Below are positions 54,934 to 64,000 of a DNA stretch of 64,000 nt, in pieces. Below the pieces are notes generated by a model. The model was not told where the DNA came from, did not search any database, and worked only from the letters and a program-made list of their open reading frames with translations. Location of the stretch: positions 39,575,403 to 39,639,402 of the forward strand of contig JAOWCC010001634.1 of assembly GCA_030867875.1 (NCBI GenBank), read 5' to 3'. Within the stretch, counting starts at the first letter, position 1. Every line of letters starts with the position of its first letter. Source of the DNA: Actinernus sp. WN-2022. Its lineage: Eukaryota > Cnidaria > Anthozoa > Actiniaria > Actinernidae. Position numbers and translations under genes: made by a program.

Positions 54934-55214
54934 TTTGTCAAAAAGTCCAGCAGAAAATTACAGAACAAGAAAGAACGAACCAAAAGTATATGAGAGAAGC
55001 CTTTATCACGTGACATGGCTCCCTACTATGACGTAACTAGTCCCAGACCCCACCAAGTCGCTAAGCTGATGGTAAAAGTTCACGGCTCTCAACTTTGAAA
55101 AGCCGTAAAAAAAAGAGAAATGCTTTAAAACCATTAATTTTTTCGGGAAGTTGCATAGAATACTTCTAAGTTTGATCTGAAAGCGTAACTTTTTTGGGGT
55201 TATAGGCACTTTAA

Positions 55215-56935
55215 GCTTGATTATTGGAAGTCTAAAATCGTTCTTTCTTCTTGTATTATACATGTGAATGTCACTGTTCTTTAAGATATTAAAATCATAA
55301 TCAATGAGTTATATATTAAAATATGATGATGTACAAGACGACGTTTGGAACGAGTAGGCCAATTGAGATTTGACAAGGCTTGTGCTGAAGAACTTTAACC
55401 AGGTAAATTCAAGAATTATCTAGCTTGGCCGCCTTATTTTGCAAAATCTGAAGATCGTCTATGAGGGTTGAGTTGTATTTGTCACCCCATATTGCATCAG
55501 CGGTAGTCAAAAAGTGGACATACTAAACTATTATACAAAGTAAAGCGTGTCTCGAGGGGCAATAAGTGCCTGATACGCTTGACCAGACCAATCCTTTGGT
55601 TTACTTTAATAGATAAGGCCTCTTAACCAGGTCATGCGAAGTCATATGCTTATTAATTATAATACCGAGGTACTTGATATTGTCAGAGCGTTCGAGGGGC
55701 ACGTTGTCTATAATGACATCGATGCTAGAGCAATATTTCAGTTTATGTGGACTACCTATTAACATAAACTTAGATTTTGAAGTATTCAAAGTCAGACGAT
55801 GTATACGAAACCAAGAGGCCAATTTTGCCAAGTCATCAGTGATTTAAGCAATGTTCGATGTCATTGATTGAAGGACGGCTACAGTATATCACGGTGTCAT
55901 CAGCGTACATGGTCACTTGGCAATGATCTACAGTAATAGGAAGGTCATTGACGTAAACCAAGAACAAGAGAGGACCGAAAATACTCCCTGTGGCACGCCA
56001 ACTCCCACTGAGCACGACTGAAAAGGACTGAGAGTCGCCTATTGCAGATATCTGGTGTCGGTTATCAAGGTAGGAGGTAAACCAATTTACAACTTCACTG
56101 CAAGCACCAATGGCCTTGAGCTTTGTCAGCAAAATGTTGTGGTCCACAGTCACAAAAGCCTGGACAGGTCTAAGAATACTGCACCAGTCACCTTGCCATT
56201 GTCCATGTGTTGTAGAATGTTGTCAGTGAAGTGTGCTAAGCCAATTTCAGTAGATAACCTCGGGCGGAAACCAAACTGATTAGGTGTGAGGACTTTCTCT
56301 TACGAGAGATAGCCGTAGAGTTGTCGATGTACAGCCCTTTCAAGAATCTTACTTACAGCAGGTAGAATATAATTGTGATAGGCCTGTAATTGTTAAAATA
56401 AGAGCGATCGCCGGATTTAAACAGGGCGGTAACTTTTCCTTGTTTCCAGATGGCTGGGAAAATACTTGAGTCCAGAGAACGATTAAACAGTTTGGTTAAA
56501 ACTGCGGGTCAGGAGTCATACACACAGCCGAGTCATTTAGTAGCCTCGAGCTGATTCGGTCTAAACCAATAGCTTTGTTTGTTTTCAAACCTCTTAATTG
56601 TTTAAAAACAAAGCTCTCGGAAATGTTTGAAAAGCGAAAGACAATTTCACTGTTATTTGTCCTAGCTGGAGTAATGTTGGATAAAGGTCGGCTGAGAGCC
56701 ATTATTAGATCTTGTTACGGCAAGTCAATCATTTATAGTTTTCCATAGAGCACCTGAATGTCTTTGTTTTGTCTAATCAGATCTTTATAGTAATTTGCTT
56801 TACATTCCTTGACTTGTTTATTTACTTTTAGCCGCAGTTATTTTGTAACGAGCCCAGTGATGTGAGGAATTTAATTTGATCGCCTCAGAATGCATATAGT
56901 CCCGGTCTTTCATTGCTTGGCTCCGATTCAGGCCA
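55215..56935 (-). pseudogene. CR1-like LINE RT, cut by the TTAA unit
   Basis: Minus strand, many breaks: AMKDRDYMHSEAIKL and KQVKECKANYYKDLIRQNKD (linker, about 56750-56930), RGLKTNKAIGLDRISSRLLN (about 56570), VDHNILLTKLKAIGACSEVV, GPLLFLVYVNDLP (about 55960), VTMYADDTVIY (catalytic), KFMLIGSPHKL, IKYLGIIINKHM, then a broken C-terminus with ADAIWGDKYNSTLIDDLQIL and YNTRRKNDFRLPIIK at 55215. It ends abruptly at TTAA (55214). Confidence 0.75.
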
Positions 56936-57200
56936 AATAAAAAATGCATACCCCAAGATTTCATTGTCCATGATGTTTTGCACAAGACAATACATGAAAA
57001 TATTTCTATGTGCTCGAAATTACTGGCACAGACTCTGTAATCTTTGAGAATGTGAACATTGAAGTTTACTCAATGAAACCTGACGTTAAACCTGCTGGCA
57101 TCAGAGAATAATTTGAGGCTTCAGTAATTAAGGCCAGTTGATATTACCATGACTAAACTATTTCTATGAAGGTTGGGGGGGTTGTTTTCATCTGGAAATA
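56936..57200. other. No gene seen
   Basis: Unassigned sequence between the LINE and the right end of the composite. Confidence 0.4.
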
Positions 57201-57437
57201 CCTGAAAACCAGTTACAGACTGTGTGGGTAATCTTTAGAACTGTATTTTGAATTGGTAAAACTGAATTGCTAGTATTTTTTCAAAACAATAATTGAACAA
57301 TGCATCGATTCCTTTGTAAGAATTTTTTTTGTGCCTAAGTGCTTTGCAGGAATTTTTTTGGGGACATTTAGCCTTGCACGAAATTTTTTTTGGACTACCC
57401 ACCCCCCCTCCCAGGATTTCTAATGGTCCACCCCTAA

Positions 57438-58190
57438 CGACGGTGTGGGAATAGCACATATTAAATTCATTTCATTTTCCAATGTTTACGTTTATTGAAA
57501 GTTTTTCCACACACAATTCCACAATTCCATCGGTTGTTGGCCATATATCTTACAAAAAGCAGGCAGGATGCCCTTAGCTTGAAAAACAAAGAAAAAAGAA
57601 AAGCCAAACAGGAGTCCTCGAAAAACCCGACAAGCGTTCGTATTTTCACTTTCAGACAGAGTGCCGAGTGGTCCACATCTGAACATATAAAGAAGAATTG
57701 ATAAGAGCCAGCCGAGAGAATATTTGTTTCCAAGAAAGCTTAGATGGAAACGTAGTCTGACGGTGATCCTGAATCGGTTGAACCACGATCTCGCTATTGC
57801 CGTGCTGTTTCAGACGCCTACAAATCGCTGTCTCCTCTACTAAGGCCCTGTTTATATGAAGGAAAGTTGGCTCGGGGGGGGAGGGTCACCAACTTTACCG
57901 AGCGTTTATATGGAAGAAAAGTTGTCCCGGGTGCCCGAGACAACTTTGTCTTGAGCGAGTCTGGGCACGTAATATTGGATTACGCATGCTCTGTGTCCCG
58001 AGTTGGCCCGGTTAGGCGAGCCAAAGTGTTTATATGAGAAATAGAGTTTTAAAAAAGCTCCCACACAAAAGGAATGTATTTGATTTGTGCGAATTTTTCA
58101 CAACATGTCAATTGATATCTCAGCTGAAAAATCGTGTCGGGGAATTGGGAAATTCAAAAAGAAAGCTCTTGACGACGTTTCCCGCATATC
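57438..58190. other. No gene; repeat words
   Basis: GTTTATATGRA and AGTTGTCCCGGG-type words recur between 57846 and 58035, with related inverted G+C-rich words, so a palindromic MITE is likely, but its ends are not resolved. Confidence 0.35.
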
Positions 58191-59070
58191 CTATGGTGGC
58201 CTATGATTGCCATAAGCAATTTTGTATTATTTTTGAATTTCTATTTTTATTTTTAACAAAAAAGAGAAAACATGTTTTTTTTATAATTTTTTTAGAAAAA
58301 AATGAAAACAAAATCAAAGCAAAACTTTTTTTTTAGAAAAAAAATGAAAACAAAATGAAATCAAAACATTTTTTTTAGAAAAAAATGAAAACAAAATGAA
58401 ATCAAAACTTATTAAAAGCAAATTTAAAAAAAATCAAAGAAAAACAAAACAAAATCAAAACGAAATGAAAGTGAAAACAAAATAAAAATGTGCATGGCCT
58501 AGCGTTGCCATAGACCAGAATGCATCACGGCGCGCCTCTGCCATAGGAGACCGGGTTTCAGGTTCGGGCTATCCAAGATGGCGATGGCTCGAATTCGAAA
58601 TGATTCCTGAAAAGAAGACCTAGAACTGAGGGAAGATATGACTAAATATGTGAGTCGAGGCTTAAAGCGAAAAGAAATACTGGACTTTCTGCAAAGAGAC
58701 TATCCGCTGTATGCCTGGAGTTTCCGTTCGCTAGATAGAAGACTTCGAGAAATTATTCGATATTTATTTTACAGACGGAGATGTCACCGTCGATCAGATA
58801 AAAGATGCAGTTCAAAAGGAAAGGTTTGGCAGCCAGATGCCCCATAAAAAAGGCATAAGGAAAAGGGGTAAAGCTAAAGGTCACTTCACTACTAGGGGAA
58901 TTGACTGGGTCCATTCACAGGATGGACACGACAAATTAATGGGAACCAATTCTGATCCTAAGATAATTGGTCGTTGGTACCTCGAATACCTCTATCAATC
59001 AAGGAGACTTCCTTCTATTTTGAGAGTCGATCGTGGAACTGAGACAGGTGTAATGGCTACCATGCATGTG
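58191..59070 (+). pseudogene. Integrase-like exon, copy 1, internally deleted
   Basis: Begins with an AT-rich leader full of AAAAAATGAAAACAAAATGA, then CCAAGATGGCGATGG (YY1-like, 58574). ATG at 58638 opens MTKYVSRGLKRKEILDFLQR and AWSFRSLDRRLREI, the HTH-like start of a DDE integrase family. A shared 4-base shift precedes FDIYFTDGDV. A 128-base deletion joins CAAAAGGA to AGGTTTGGC. The catalytic core follows: IDWVHSQDGHDKL and LRVDRGTETGVMATM. It stops where copy 2 begins. Confidence 0.6.
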
Positions 59071-60092
59071 TATGGTGGCCTATGATTGCCATAAGCAATT
59101 TTGTATTATTTTTGAATTTCTATTTTTATTTTTAACAAAAAAGAGAAAACATGTTTTTTTATATTTTTTTTAGAAAAAAATGAAAACAAAATGAAATCAA
59201 AACATTTTTTTTAGAAAAAAATTAAAACAAAATGAAATCAAAACTTAACTTATTAAAAGTAAATTTTAAAAAATCAAAGAAAAACAAAACAAAATCAAAA
59301 CGAAATGAAAGTGAAAACAAAATAAAAATGCGCATGGCCTAGCGTTGCCATAGACCAGAATGCATCACGGCGCTCCTCTGTCATAGGAGACTGGGTTTCA
59401 GGTTCGGGCTATCCAAGATGGCGATGGCTCGAATTCGAAATGATTCCTGAAAAGAAAACCTAGAACTGAGGGAAGATATGACTAAATATGTGAGTCGAGG
59501 CTTAAAGCGAAAAGAAATACTGGACTTTCTGCAAAGAGACTATCCGCTGTATGCCTGGAGTTTCCGTTCGCTAGATAGAAGACTTCGAGAAATTATTCGA
59601 TATCTATTTTACAGACGGAGATGTCACTGTCGATCAGATAAAAGATGCAGTTCAAAAGGAACTAGACGGCCCAGGAAAGCTCATCGGGTATAGAACCATG
59701 CACAACAAACTACGACAAGAGTATGCATTGAATGTACCCAGAGATTTGGTACATGATGTAATGTATGACCTTGATCCAAAAGGTTTGGCAGCCAGATGCC
59801 CCATAAGGAAAAGGGATAAAGCTAAAGGTCACTTCACTACTAGGGGAATTGACTGGGTCCATTCACAGGATGGACACGACAAATTAATGGGAACCAATTC
59901 TGATCCTAAGATAATTGGTCGTTGGTACCTCGAATACCTCTATCAATCAAGGAGACTTCCTTCTATTTTGAGAGTCGATCGTGGAACTGAGACAGGTGTA
60001 ATGGCTACCATGCATGTGTATTTGAGACGTAGCCATGGTGACATGGATGCAATGGATACTGTTGTCTTTGGTCCTTCAACTGCAAATCAGGT
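59071..60092 (+). pseudogene. Integrase-like exon, copy 2, most complete
   Basis: Same leader and ATG (59478) as copy 1 but without the deletion: VDQIKDAVQKELDGPGKLIG, MHNKLRQEYALNVPRDLVHD, then HFTTRGIDWVHSQDGHDKLM (first Asp region), IIGRWYLEYLYQSRRLPSIL, RVDRGTETGVMATMHVYLRR (second Asp) and VVFGPSTANQ, ending at a donor, AATCAG|GTAAGA, at 60092. The exon with the expected third acid (N-Q-I-E-R-W) is absent. The frameshift near 59600 is in all copies. Confidence 0.65.
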
Positions 60093-60349
60093 AAGATCCC
60101 AAATTCTATAACACATATTCTGATATATTCTGAATGTAGGTGGCTGAAATTGCAAAACCAATATAATAAAAACCTTGTTAACCTTTCTTGCTTGGTCTGT
60201 AGAAAGAAATATCAGACCTTGGACTTTTTGCAGACCTCCCCTGTGCAGACCTCCATCTGATATTTCTCAGCAAGTAAGGTTAAAAATTGGTTAATATTAC
60301 AGCCAAATGCTGAATTAAATAAGTTTGTTACAAATCAAAATAAATAATA

Positions 60350-60540
60350 TACTACACAATAATTTATAGGTGATATGTTATACATATGAATATATATATA
60401 TATATGTATGCTAGCTCGGTGTATATGAATGAATGATGGTGATCTAAGAGCTAAATAAACTCAGAAAAATTCTGAGCTCGAGACGGGAGTCGATCCTGCA
60501 ACCTTCCGATTACCGTTCAGATGCTCTACCAATTGAGCTA
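60350..60540 (-). mobile_element. tRNA-Thr-like SINE, copy 1
   Basis: On the minus strand: TAGCTCAATTGGTAGAGC (A box), stem TCTGA / TCGGA around ACGGTAA (GGT anticodon, but C at position 33) and GGATCGACTCC (B box, mutated). An AT-rich tail follows with CATCATTCATTCATATACAC and (AT)n. Nearly the same as 61110 and 63310. Confidence 0.7.
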
Positions 60541-61038
60541 CAGTCAACTCTCTCTTAAGCGACCACCCTTGGTGCACGGACAAAGTGGTCGCTTACGGGA
60601 GGTGGTAGCTTACGGGAAAAAGCAACACAGGTAGCCCAAGTGATTGCTAAACGGGTCAGACTTCTAGCACAGCTCTAGCGAGCTGTCACCATAACAACAT
60701 AGCTAAGAACGGGAGTTCTAGCTCAAGTTTTTCCAATCTTTTTTAGTTTCTTATCTGTCAGCGGCATTAAAAATTTAACTTTGTGTTATTTGAGTAATGA
60801 TTTTCTAAAAATACAGTACAATCTACTTTGGTGGTCACTTATCGGAAACAAGAAAACAATAGAAAATGTCAAGAGTTGAGACTAAAAAGTGGTTGCGGTC
60901 GCTTAATAATTTTTGCAATGGTTGCTTATGAGAGTTTTTCAAACAGAATTTGACTGAGAAAAAAATGGTTCTTTGGTAAAGTGGTCACTTATGGGAGGTG
61001 GTCGCTTACAGGAAGTGGTTGCAGGAGAGAGTTGACTG
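60541..61038. mobile_element. mariner/pogo-like MITE, 498 bp, TA TSD
   Basis: CAGTCAACTCTCTC at the left and GAGAGAGTTGACTG at the right, each flanked by TA. Inside are repeated GTGGTCGCTTACGGGAGGTG words and a GGGCTACCTGTG word in reverse (60626-60637). It sits exactly at the A box of the SINE at 60350-60540. Another copy starts at 63592. Confidence 0.75.
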
Positions 61039-61040
61039 TA

Positions 61041-61115
61041 CCAGGACTCATTGGATACAATGTATGAGGGTTTTTATATGTCAACCCTCATATGTAACCT
61101 TCGCTCTCCAATGAG
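61041..61115. repeat. Nested hairpin beside a tRNA-like head
   Basis: CCAGGACTCATTGGA pairs with TCCAATGAGTCCTGG, and inside it ATGAGGGTT pairs with AACCCTCAT. The right arm is also the 5' end of the tRNA-like head that follows. The same hairpin is inverted at 63513-63590. Confidence 0.6.
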
Positions 61116-61335
61116 TCCTGGTAGCTCAATTGGTAGAGTGTCTGAACGGTAATTGGAAGGTTGCGGGTTCGACTCCTGTCTCAGGCTCAGAGTTTATTTA
61201 GCTCTTAGATCACCATCATTCATTCATATACACCGAGCTAGCATACATATATATATATATTCATATATATAACATATCACCTATAAATTATTGTGTAGTA
61301 TATTATTTATTTTGATTTGTAACAAACTTATATAA
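61102..61335 (+). mobile_element. tRNA-Thr-like SINE, copy 2
   Basis: GAGTCCTGGTAGCTCAATTG, then GGTAGAGTGTCTGAACGGTA and GGGTTCGACTCC, an almost complete tRNA fold with GGT anticodon loop ACGGTAA. C33 argues against a working tRNA. Tail to about 61335 with (AT)n. Confidence 0.7.
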
Positions 61336-61340
61336 TAGGA

Positions 61341-61574
61341 GATATTGTAGTTGAGTCTACGAATAGCAGTTTCAGCGGTATTGACCCAAACGCCTCACTT
61401 CAATGTAATGAAGCACCATTGAAACTGTGTATCTAAATTAGTTGTGCTTGTTTAGGAGGGTGTTGGTGTCGTGTAAGAATGATGGTTTCAATGGTGCTTC
61501 ATTACATTGAAGTGAGGCGTTCGGGTAAATACCGCTGAAACTGCTATTCGTAGACTCAACTACAATATCTCCTA
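61341..61574. mobile_element. MITE with about 95-bp inverted ends, copy 1
   Basis: TAGGAGATATTGTAGTTGAG, CTACGAATAGCAGTTTCAGC and GCACCATTGAAAC at the left are mirrored at the right. Copy 2 is at 63053-63298 in mirror-image context. The matching site without the insertion is in copy 2 of the integrase unit at about 60315. Confidence 0.75.
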
Positions 61575-61775
61575 TTCAGCATTTGGCTGTAATATTAACC
61601 AATTTTTAACCTTACTTGCTGAGAAATATCAGATGGAGGTCTGCGCAGGGGAGGTCTGCAAAAAGTCCAAGGTCTGATATTTCTTTCTACAGACCAAGCA
61701 AGAAAGGTTAACAAGGTTTTTATTATATTGGTTTTGCAATTTCAGCCACCTACGTTCAGAATATATCAGAATATG

Positions 61776-62751
61776 TGTTATAGAATTTGGGATCTTACCT
61801 GATTTGCAGTTGAAGGACCAAAGACAACAGTATCCATTGCATCCATGTCACCATGGCTACGTCTCAAATACACATGCATGGTAGCCATTACACCTGTCTC
61901 AGTTCCACGATCGACTCTCAAAATAGAAGGAAGTCTCCTTGATTGATAGAGGTATTCGAGGTACCAACGACCAATTATCTTAGGATCAGAATTGGTTCCC
62001 ATTAATTTGTCGTGTCCATCCTGTGAATGGACCCAGTCAATTCCCCTAGTAGTGAAGTGACCTTTAGCTTTACCCCTTTTCCTTATGCCTTTTTTATGGG
62101 GCATCTGGCTGCCAAACCTTTCCTTTTGAACTGCATCTTTTATCTGATCGACGGTGACATCTCCGTCTGTAAAATAAATATCGAATAATTTCTCGAAGTC
62201 TTCTATCTAGCGAACGGAAACTCCAGGCATACAGCGGATAGTCTCTTTGCAGAAAGTCCAGTATTTCTTTTCGCTTTAAGCCTCGACTCACATATTTAGT
62301 CATATCTTCCCTCAGTTCTAGGTCTTCTTTTCAGGAATCATTTCGAATTCGAGCCATCGCCATCTTGGATAGCCCGAACCTGAAACCCAGTCTCCTATGG
62401 CAGAGGCGCGCCGTGATGCATTCTGGTCTATGGCAACGCTAGGCCATGCACATTTTTATTTTGTTTTCACTTTCATTTCGTTTTGATTTTGTTTTGTTTT
62501 TCTTTGATTTTTTTTAAATTTGCTTTTAATAAGTTTTGATTTCATTTTGTTTTCATTTTTTTCTAAAAAAAATGTTTTGATTTCATTTTGTTTTCATTTT
62601 TTTTCTAAAAAAAAAGTTTTGCTTTGATTTTGTTTTCATTTTTTTCTAAAAAAATTATAAAAAAAACATGTTTTCTCTTTTTTGTTAAAAATAAAAATAG
62701 AAATTCAAAAATAATACAAAATTGCTTATGGCAATCATAGGCCACCATACA
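61776..62751 (-). pseudogene. Integrase-like exon, copy 3, inverted
   Basis: Minus-strand copy with the same leader, AAGATGGCGATGG word, ATG (62303), shared frameshift and the same 128-base deletion as copy 1, but its end continues like copy 2 (VVFGPSTANQ and the AATCAG|GTAAGA donor at about 61797). So it combines the start of copy 1 with the end of copy 2. Confidence 0.65.
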
Positions 62752-63052
62752 TGTGTATTTGAGACGTAGCCATGGTGACATGGATGCAATGGATACTGTT
62801 GTCTTTGGTCCTTCAACTGCAAATCAGGTAAGATCCCAAATTCTATAACACATATTCTGATATATTCTGAACGTAGGTGGCTGAAATTGCAAAACCAATA
62901 TAATAAAAACCTTGTTAACCTTTCTTGCTTGGTCTGTAGAAAGAAATATCAGACCTTGGACTTTTTGCAGACCTCCCCTGCGCAGACCTCCATCTGATAT
63001 TTCTCAGCAAGTAAGGTTAAAAATTGGTTAATATTACAGCCAAATGCTGAAT
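62752..63052 (+). pseudogene. Integrase-like exon end, partial copy 4
   Basis: Starts CATGTGTATTTGAGACGTAG, the same breakpoint word at which copy 1 ends, and runs through VVFGPSTANQ, the donor at about 62828 and the following intron, nearly identical to the complement of 61576-61874. Confidence 0.6.
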
Positions 63053-63298
63053 AGGAGATATTGTAGTTGAGTCTACGAATAGCAGTTTCAGCGGTATTTA
63101 CCCGAACGCCTCACTTCAATGTAATGAAGCACCATTGAAACCATCATTCTTACACGACACCAACACCCTCCTAAACAAGCACAACTAATTTAGATACACA
63201 GTTTCAATGGTGCTTCATTACATTGAAGTGAGGCGTTTGGGTCAATACCGCTGAAACTGCTATTCGTAGACTCAACTACAATATCTCCTATTATATAA
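63053..63298. mobile_element. MITE with about 95-bp inverted ends, copy 2
   Basis: Reverse-oriented twin of 61341-61574, same termini, few differences. Confidence 0.75.
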
Positions 63299-63309
63299 GT
63301 TTGTTACAA

Positions 63310-63515
63310 ATCAAAATAAATAATATACTACACAATAATTTATAGGTGATATGTTATATATATGAATATATATATATATGTATGCTAGCTCGGTGTATAT
63401 GAATGAATGATGGTGATCTAAGAGCTAAATAAACTCTGAGCCTGAGACAGGAGTCGAACCCGCAACCTTCCAATTACCGTTCAGACACTCTACCAATTGA
63501 GCTACCAGGACTCAT
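63310..63515 (-). mobile_element. tRNA-Thr-like SINE, copy 3
   Basis: Complement of 61102-61335, with GAGTCGAACCCGCAACC and CTACCAATTGAGCTACCAGG. Followed by the nested hairpin (63513-63590). Confidence 0.7.
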
Positions 63516-63591
63516 TGGAGAGCGAAGGTTACATATGAGGGTTGACATATAAAAACCCTCATACATTGTATCCAATGAGTCCTGGTACAGT

Positions 63592-64000
63592 CAACTCTCT
63601 CCTGCAACCACTTCCTGTAAGCGACCACCTCCCATAAGTGACCACTTTACCAAAGAACCATTTTTTTCTCAGTCAAATTCTGTTTGAAAAACTCTCATAA
63701 GCAACCATTGCAAAAATTATTAAGCGACCGCAACCACTTTTTAGTCTCAACTCTTGACATTTTCTATTGTTTTCTTGTTTCCGATAAGTGACCACCAAAG
63801 TAGATTGTACTGTATTTTTAGAAAATCATTACTCAAATAACACAAAGTTAAATTTTTAATGCCGCTGACAGATAAGAAACTAAAAAAGATTGGAAAAACT
63901 TGAGCTAGAACTCCCGTTCTTAGCTATGTTGTTATGGTGACAGCTCGCTAGAGCTGTGCTAGAAGTCTGACCCGTTTAGCAATCACTTGGGCTACCTGTG
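63592..64000. mobile_element. mariner/pogo-like MITE, copy 2, cut by window end
   Basis: Complement of the right part of 60541-61038, starting CAGTCAACTCTCTCCTGC after TA. The window ends inside it, at the GGGCTACCTGTG word (63989-64000). Confidence 0.7.

Larger units (their letters stand above)
53686..55214 (-). mobile_element. TTAA-anchored P2X7-like unit, inverted copy 2
   Basis: Reverse complement of 40941-43740 lacking about 1.3 kb in the middle. It starts at TTAA (55211-55214, reading left) with AGTGCCTATAACCCC and runs to about 53686. At 54511-54607 a MITE half (same as 36800-36898) replaces the region that holds the MULE-like element in copy 1. Confidence 0.6.
50312..57434. mobile_element. 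Possible 7.1-kb composite with Harbinger-like ends
   Basis: GGGGTGGACCATTAGACATC at 50312 and its near-complement ending GGTCCACCCC at 57434 are inverted ends, each flanked by TAA (50309-50311, 57435-57437). Both subterminal regions have T-rich repeats with TGCACGA/TGCAAGAATTTTTTTT words. If they are one element, the THAP gene, P2X7-like copy 2 and a LINE are nested inside; two solo ends are the alternative. Confidence 0.4.

Noticed and set aside
40941..55214. One giant TTAA-bounded element with P2X7-like arms
   Set aside because: The left and right flanks are different LINEs that do not rejoin into one target, so two insertions are more likely.
57467..57733. Minus-strand frame of 88 codons beginning METNILSAGSYQ
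   Set aside because: No recognisable motif, no splice sites or conservation visible; likely chance in an unassigned stretch.
61110..61185. Functional tRNA-Thr gene
   Set aside because: A fold and GGT anticodon are visible, but position 33 is C, the acceptor stem is imperfect and a SINE body follows; three mirror-image copies exist.

Overview
This is animal nuclear DNA, most likely from a cnidarian (anthozoan, coral or sea-anemone type). It is AT-rich, has no operons and no long intact host gene, and is packed with nested, mostly dead mobile elements. Identifiable pieces are APE-type LINEs of CR1/L2/Jockey type, Tx1/L1-like LINE pieces, a DIRS-type tyrosine-recombinase retroelement, several tRNA-derived SINEs, and many short DNA transposons recognised by inverted termini and target-site duplications (TSDs). 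Fragments of gene families that are highly multiplied in cnidarian genomes also occur: P2X7-intracellular-domain-like, THAP, RecQ-like helicase and a DDE integrase-like gene. The taxonomic call is an inference from this repertoire, not from a marker gene.

Layout. 0-3.3 kb: LINE reverse-transcriptase (RT) pieces, one cut by a SINE. 3.4-7.7 kb: an unidentified open frame, an inverted SINE cluster and a decayed DIRS RT/RNase H, split by a 1.48-kb DNA transposon with an exact 8-bp TSD that itself carries a nested hAT-like element. 7.7-13.9 kb: transposon-end and LINE scraps, two RecQ-like fragments, a pair of covarying stem-loops, and two candidate host exons or promoters. 14-22.8 kb: tandem repeats, palindromes, short DNA elements, one SINE, candidate exons with proper splice sites, and a 100-nt near-perfect hairpin. 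22.9-25.3 kb: a 2.3-kb long-terminal-inverted-repeat element containing a LINE. 25.4-33 kb: repeat families rich in inverted and direct repeats. 32.6-34.4 kb: a possible two-exon gene. 34.5-41 kb: minus-strand LINE inserted inside another LINE, the inner one broken only at homopolymers. 41-55 kb: two P2X7-like pseudogenes in inverted orientation, a Tx1-like LINE in head-to-head pieces, a THAP pseudogene, and a 7.1-kb composite bounded by TAA. 55-57 kb: another minus-strand LINE. 58-64 kb: a chain of direct and inverted copies of an integrase-like exon with SINEs, hairpins and short DNA elements.

The most interesting signals are these. (1) A 12-bp word, GGGYTACCTGTG and close variants, occurs 16 times on both strands in otherwise unrelated repeats. 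(2) The THAP and P2X7-like pseudogenes are both preceded by the same TTAA-anchored terminus, TTAAAGTGCCTATAACCCC, which suggests carriage by TTAA-type DNA transposons. (3) Two stem-loops share a loop but have compensatory stem changes. (4) A miRNA-precursor-like hairpin lies just downstream of a candidate exon. (5) The 58-64 kb region is a palindromic amplification.

Most coordinates of repeat edges were read by eye. Where a TSD is named, both copies were read in the sequence; all family names are inferences without database comparison.
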